Below are positions 62,652 through 64,000 of a stretch of DNA of 64,000 nt, in pieces. The translations under genes were made by a program, and so were the position numbers. Positions within the stretch are counted from its first letter, which is position 1, and each line of letters begins with the position of its first letter. The notes under the pieces are model-generated. The model was not told where the DNA came from, did no database searches, and was given only the letters and a program-made list of their open reading frames with translations. The DNA is taken from contig NZ_JAFMZP010000006.1 of NCBI RefSeq assembly GCF_024436435.1, positions 1 to 64,000 of the forward strand. Reading direction: 5' to 3'. This DNA is from Desertivirga xinjiangensis. Lineage in GTDB: Bacteria; Bacteroidota; Bacteroidia; Sphingobacteriales; Sphingobacteriaceae.

Positions 62652-62652
62652 A

Positions 62653-63966
62653 TTAAGCTTGAGCTGGTTTATATCCTCTGACTCCAAAGAACCAGATCAC
62701 CACATAACACAGTAATGGTATTATATATCCAATCTGAATATTGTCTCCGTTCATGTCTATTATCGTTCCCATTACATAAGGAAGTATAGCACCACCTACG
62801 ATAGACATAATAATCCAGGAAGAGCCAGCCTTAGTTCCTTCGCCGAGGTTGCTTATCCCAAGAGCAAAGATGGTAGGGAACATGATCGACATGAAAAACC
62901 CTAAGCCTCCAAGTGCATAGATCACGTAAGCACCATCACCCAGGATGGATACCAGACACAGGATTACTGAGATGATAGAATAGATCGATAAGAGTTTCTG
63001 AGAACTGATGAATTTCAGGAAGGCGGTTCCCACAAAACGACCCGCCATAAACAGGAAGCCATAGATCATCAGGTAATAACCTGCAGTTTTCTCATCAACT
63101 CCCGCTCCTTGCTGAGCCATCCGGATAAAGAAACTGGTTACACAAACCTGAGCGCCAACATAAAAGAATTGCGCCACTACTGCCCAGGTTAGATGCTTGT
63201 GTTTTAATACCTCGAAGAAGCCCCCTTTATTGCTGCTTTCTTTATCACTTACGGGTTTAACCTCCGGAATATGCATAAAGTAGAAGATTATGGCAATCAG
63301 CACAAGCACGCTTCCTAAAATAATATAAGGCATTTTTACGGATGCCGCTTCTTCCATAAGGTAGGACATCCTTGAAGCATCGGGCATGGCGTTCAATTGT
63401 TCTTCGGTATATTCCTTGCCCGAAAGAATAAAAGTTGCCCCTACATAAGGAGCTACCATCGCTGCCAGTCCGTTGAATGAAGCTGCCAGGTTCAAGCGCG
63501 TGGATGCTCCTGCAGGATCGCCCAGCACTGCTGCGTATGGGTTGGCCGAAGTTTCCAGAATAGTCAGGCCGCAACCGATGATAAAAAGGGCAACCAGGAA
63601 CAGCTCATAAGCCCTGGTATTGGCTGCCGGGACGAACAGGAAAGCACCGAAAGCAAAAACAAGCAGCCCGAGAATGATACTGCTTTTATATCCCCATTTT
63701 TTCAGGATCGCACCGGCCGGTATAGCCATAAGGAAATAAGCCAGAAAAACCGCCGTGTCAACCAAGGTAGATTGACGGTTATTTAACTGGCAGGCCTTCT
63801 TCAGGTGAGGGATCAAAATCGAGTCGAGATTATGAGCCATTCCCCACAAAAAGAAAAGACAGGTGACCAGTATGAAAGGCAGCAGGTAAGTGTTACCGCC
63901 CTTGTTATTCTGAGAAGCTCCGGTTGTGGTAGCTCCGTTTACAATTTCTTGACTTGCAAATGCCAT
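62653..63966 (-). CDS. FucP-type MFS sugar:proton symporter (FHS family)
   Basis: 437 residues, about twelve membrane helices, with FHS motifs: LFFLWGMAHNLDSILIPHLK at the first helix, AYFLMAIPAGAILKKWGYKS, ETSANPYAAVLGDPAGASTR and LNLAASFNGLAAMVAPYVGA. The family imports L-fucose, other 6-deoxysugars or hexoses with protons. As the first gene of the minus-strand cluster here, its sugar is probably one released by the enzymes after it (L-rhamnose or L-arabinose), but family members cannot be told apart by motif. The promoter is upstream, at or beyond the window edge. Confidence 0.92.
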   Translation of the reverse strand: MAFASQEIVNGATTTGASQNNKGGNTYLLPFILVTCLFFLWGMAHNLDSILIPHLKKACQLNNRQSTLVDTAVFLAYFLMAIPAGAILKKWGYKSSIILGLLVFAFGAFLFVPAANTRAYELFLVALFIIGCGLTILETSANPYAAVLGDPAGASTRLNLAASFNGLAAMVAPYVGATFILSGKEYTEEQLNAMPDASRMSYLMEEAASVKMPYIILGSVLVLIAIIFYFMHIPEVKPVSDKESSNKGGFFEVLKHKHLTWAVVAQFFYVGAQVCVTSFFIRMAQQGAGVDEKTAGYYLMIYGFLFMAGRFVGTAFLKFISSQKLLSIYSIISVILCLVSILGDGAYVIYALGGLGFFMSIMFPTIFALGISNLGEGTKAGSSWIIMSIVGGAILPYVMGTIIDMNGDNIQIGYIIPLLCYVVIWFFGVRGYKPAQA

Positions 63967-64000
63967 TATAATTTGGTTGGTTTATTATTGTCGGTTATTT

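Overview
The window looks like the chromosome of a Bacteroidota bacterium, most likely Sphingobacteriaceae (Pedobacter- or Mucilaginibacter-like). The signs are a SusC/SusD pair driven by an ECF sigma factor and a FecR anti-sigma factor, type IX secretion (T9SS) C-terminal sorting domains, many polysaccharide-degrading enzymes, and promoters with the Bacteroidota -7 box TAnnTTTG. No species can be named from the sequence alone.

Layout. (1) 1-6.86 kb is an accessory block of short, AT-rich, mostly unassignable genes: several small membrane proteins, a secreted TonB-C domain protein, an HTH operon with a perfect palindromic operator, decayed gene pieces and a RadC-like JAB protein. It ends exactly at the 3' half of a tRNA-Ala-like gene, which looks like the attachment site of an integrated island whose other end lies left of the window. 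(2) 6.86-9.4 kb holds two copies of a terminator/tRNA-Val module flanking a VOC protein and a glycine-zipper stress protein, plus a 290-bp MITE sitting inside a cloverleaf-forming repeat. (3) 9.4-14 kb encodes a T9SS-secreted beta-helix protein, a decayed NAGPA-type gene and a secreted pectate lyase. (4) 14.8-23.8 kb is a nutrient-uptake locus: sigma factor, FecR, SusC, SusD, a glycerophosphodiester phosphodiesterase and a T9SS cargo protein. (5) 24-31.4 kb holds an AAA/DUF4143 ATPase, a NEW3-domain/ABC-2 transporter operon, a metallophosphoesterase and a CNNM/CorC-like protein. (6) 31.4-47.6 kb holds a siderophore receptor, a GH25 lysozyme, an Mla lipid-transport operon, an outer-membrane barrel, TetR, an SF1 helicase, PhzF, a HipA-like/DUF3037 pair, DinB and a fatty acid desaturase. 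(7) 47.7-64 kb is one long minus-strand carbohydrate cluster.

The last cluster is read from the right edge leftwards: FucP-type symporter, GH106 rhamnosidase, GH127 arabinofuranosidase, RuBisCO-like protein, DUF1537 kinase, Asp/Glu racemase-family protein, BASS-type transporter, sialate O-acetylesterase-type esterase, DUF5703 protein. The RuBisCO-like protein beside a DUF1537 kinase matches the known logic of apionate/isoapionate breakdown. Together with rhamnose- and arabinose-releasing enzymes it suggests use of apiose-containing pectin such as rhamnogalacturonan-II. This is an inference from family content.

The most unusual non-coding features are a dispersed ~88-bp repeat that can fold as a three-armed cloverleaf (one copy interrupted by the MITE, two copies in a 203-bp higher-order array), and two hairpin element types (A and B) whose downstream tails are complementary to each other.
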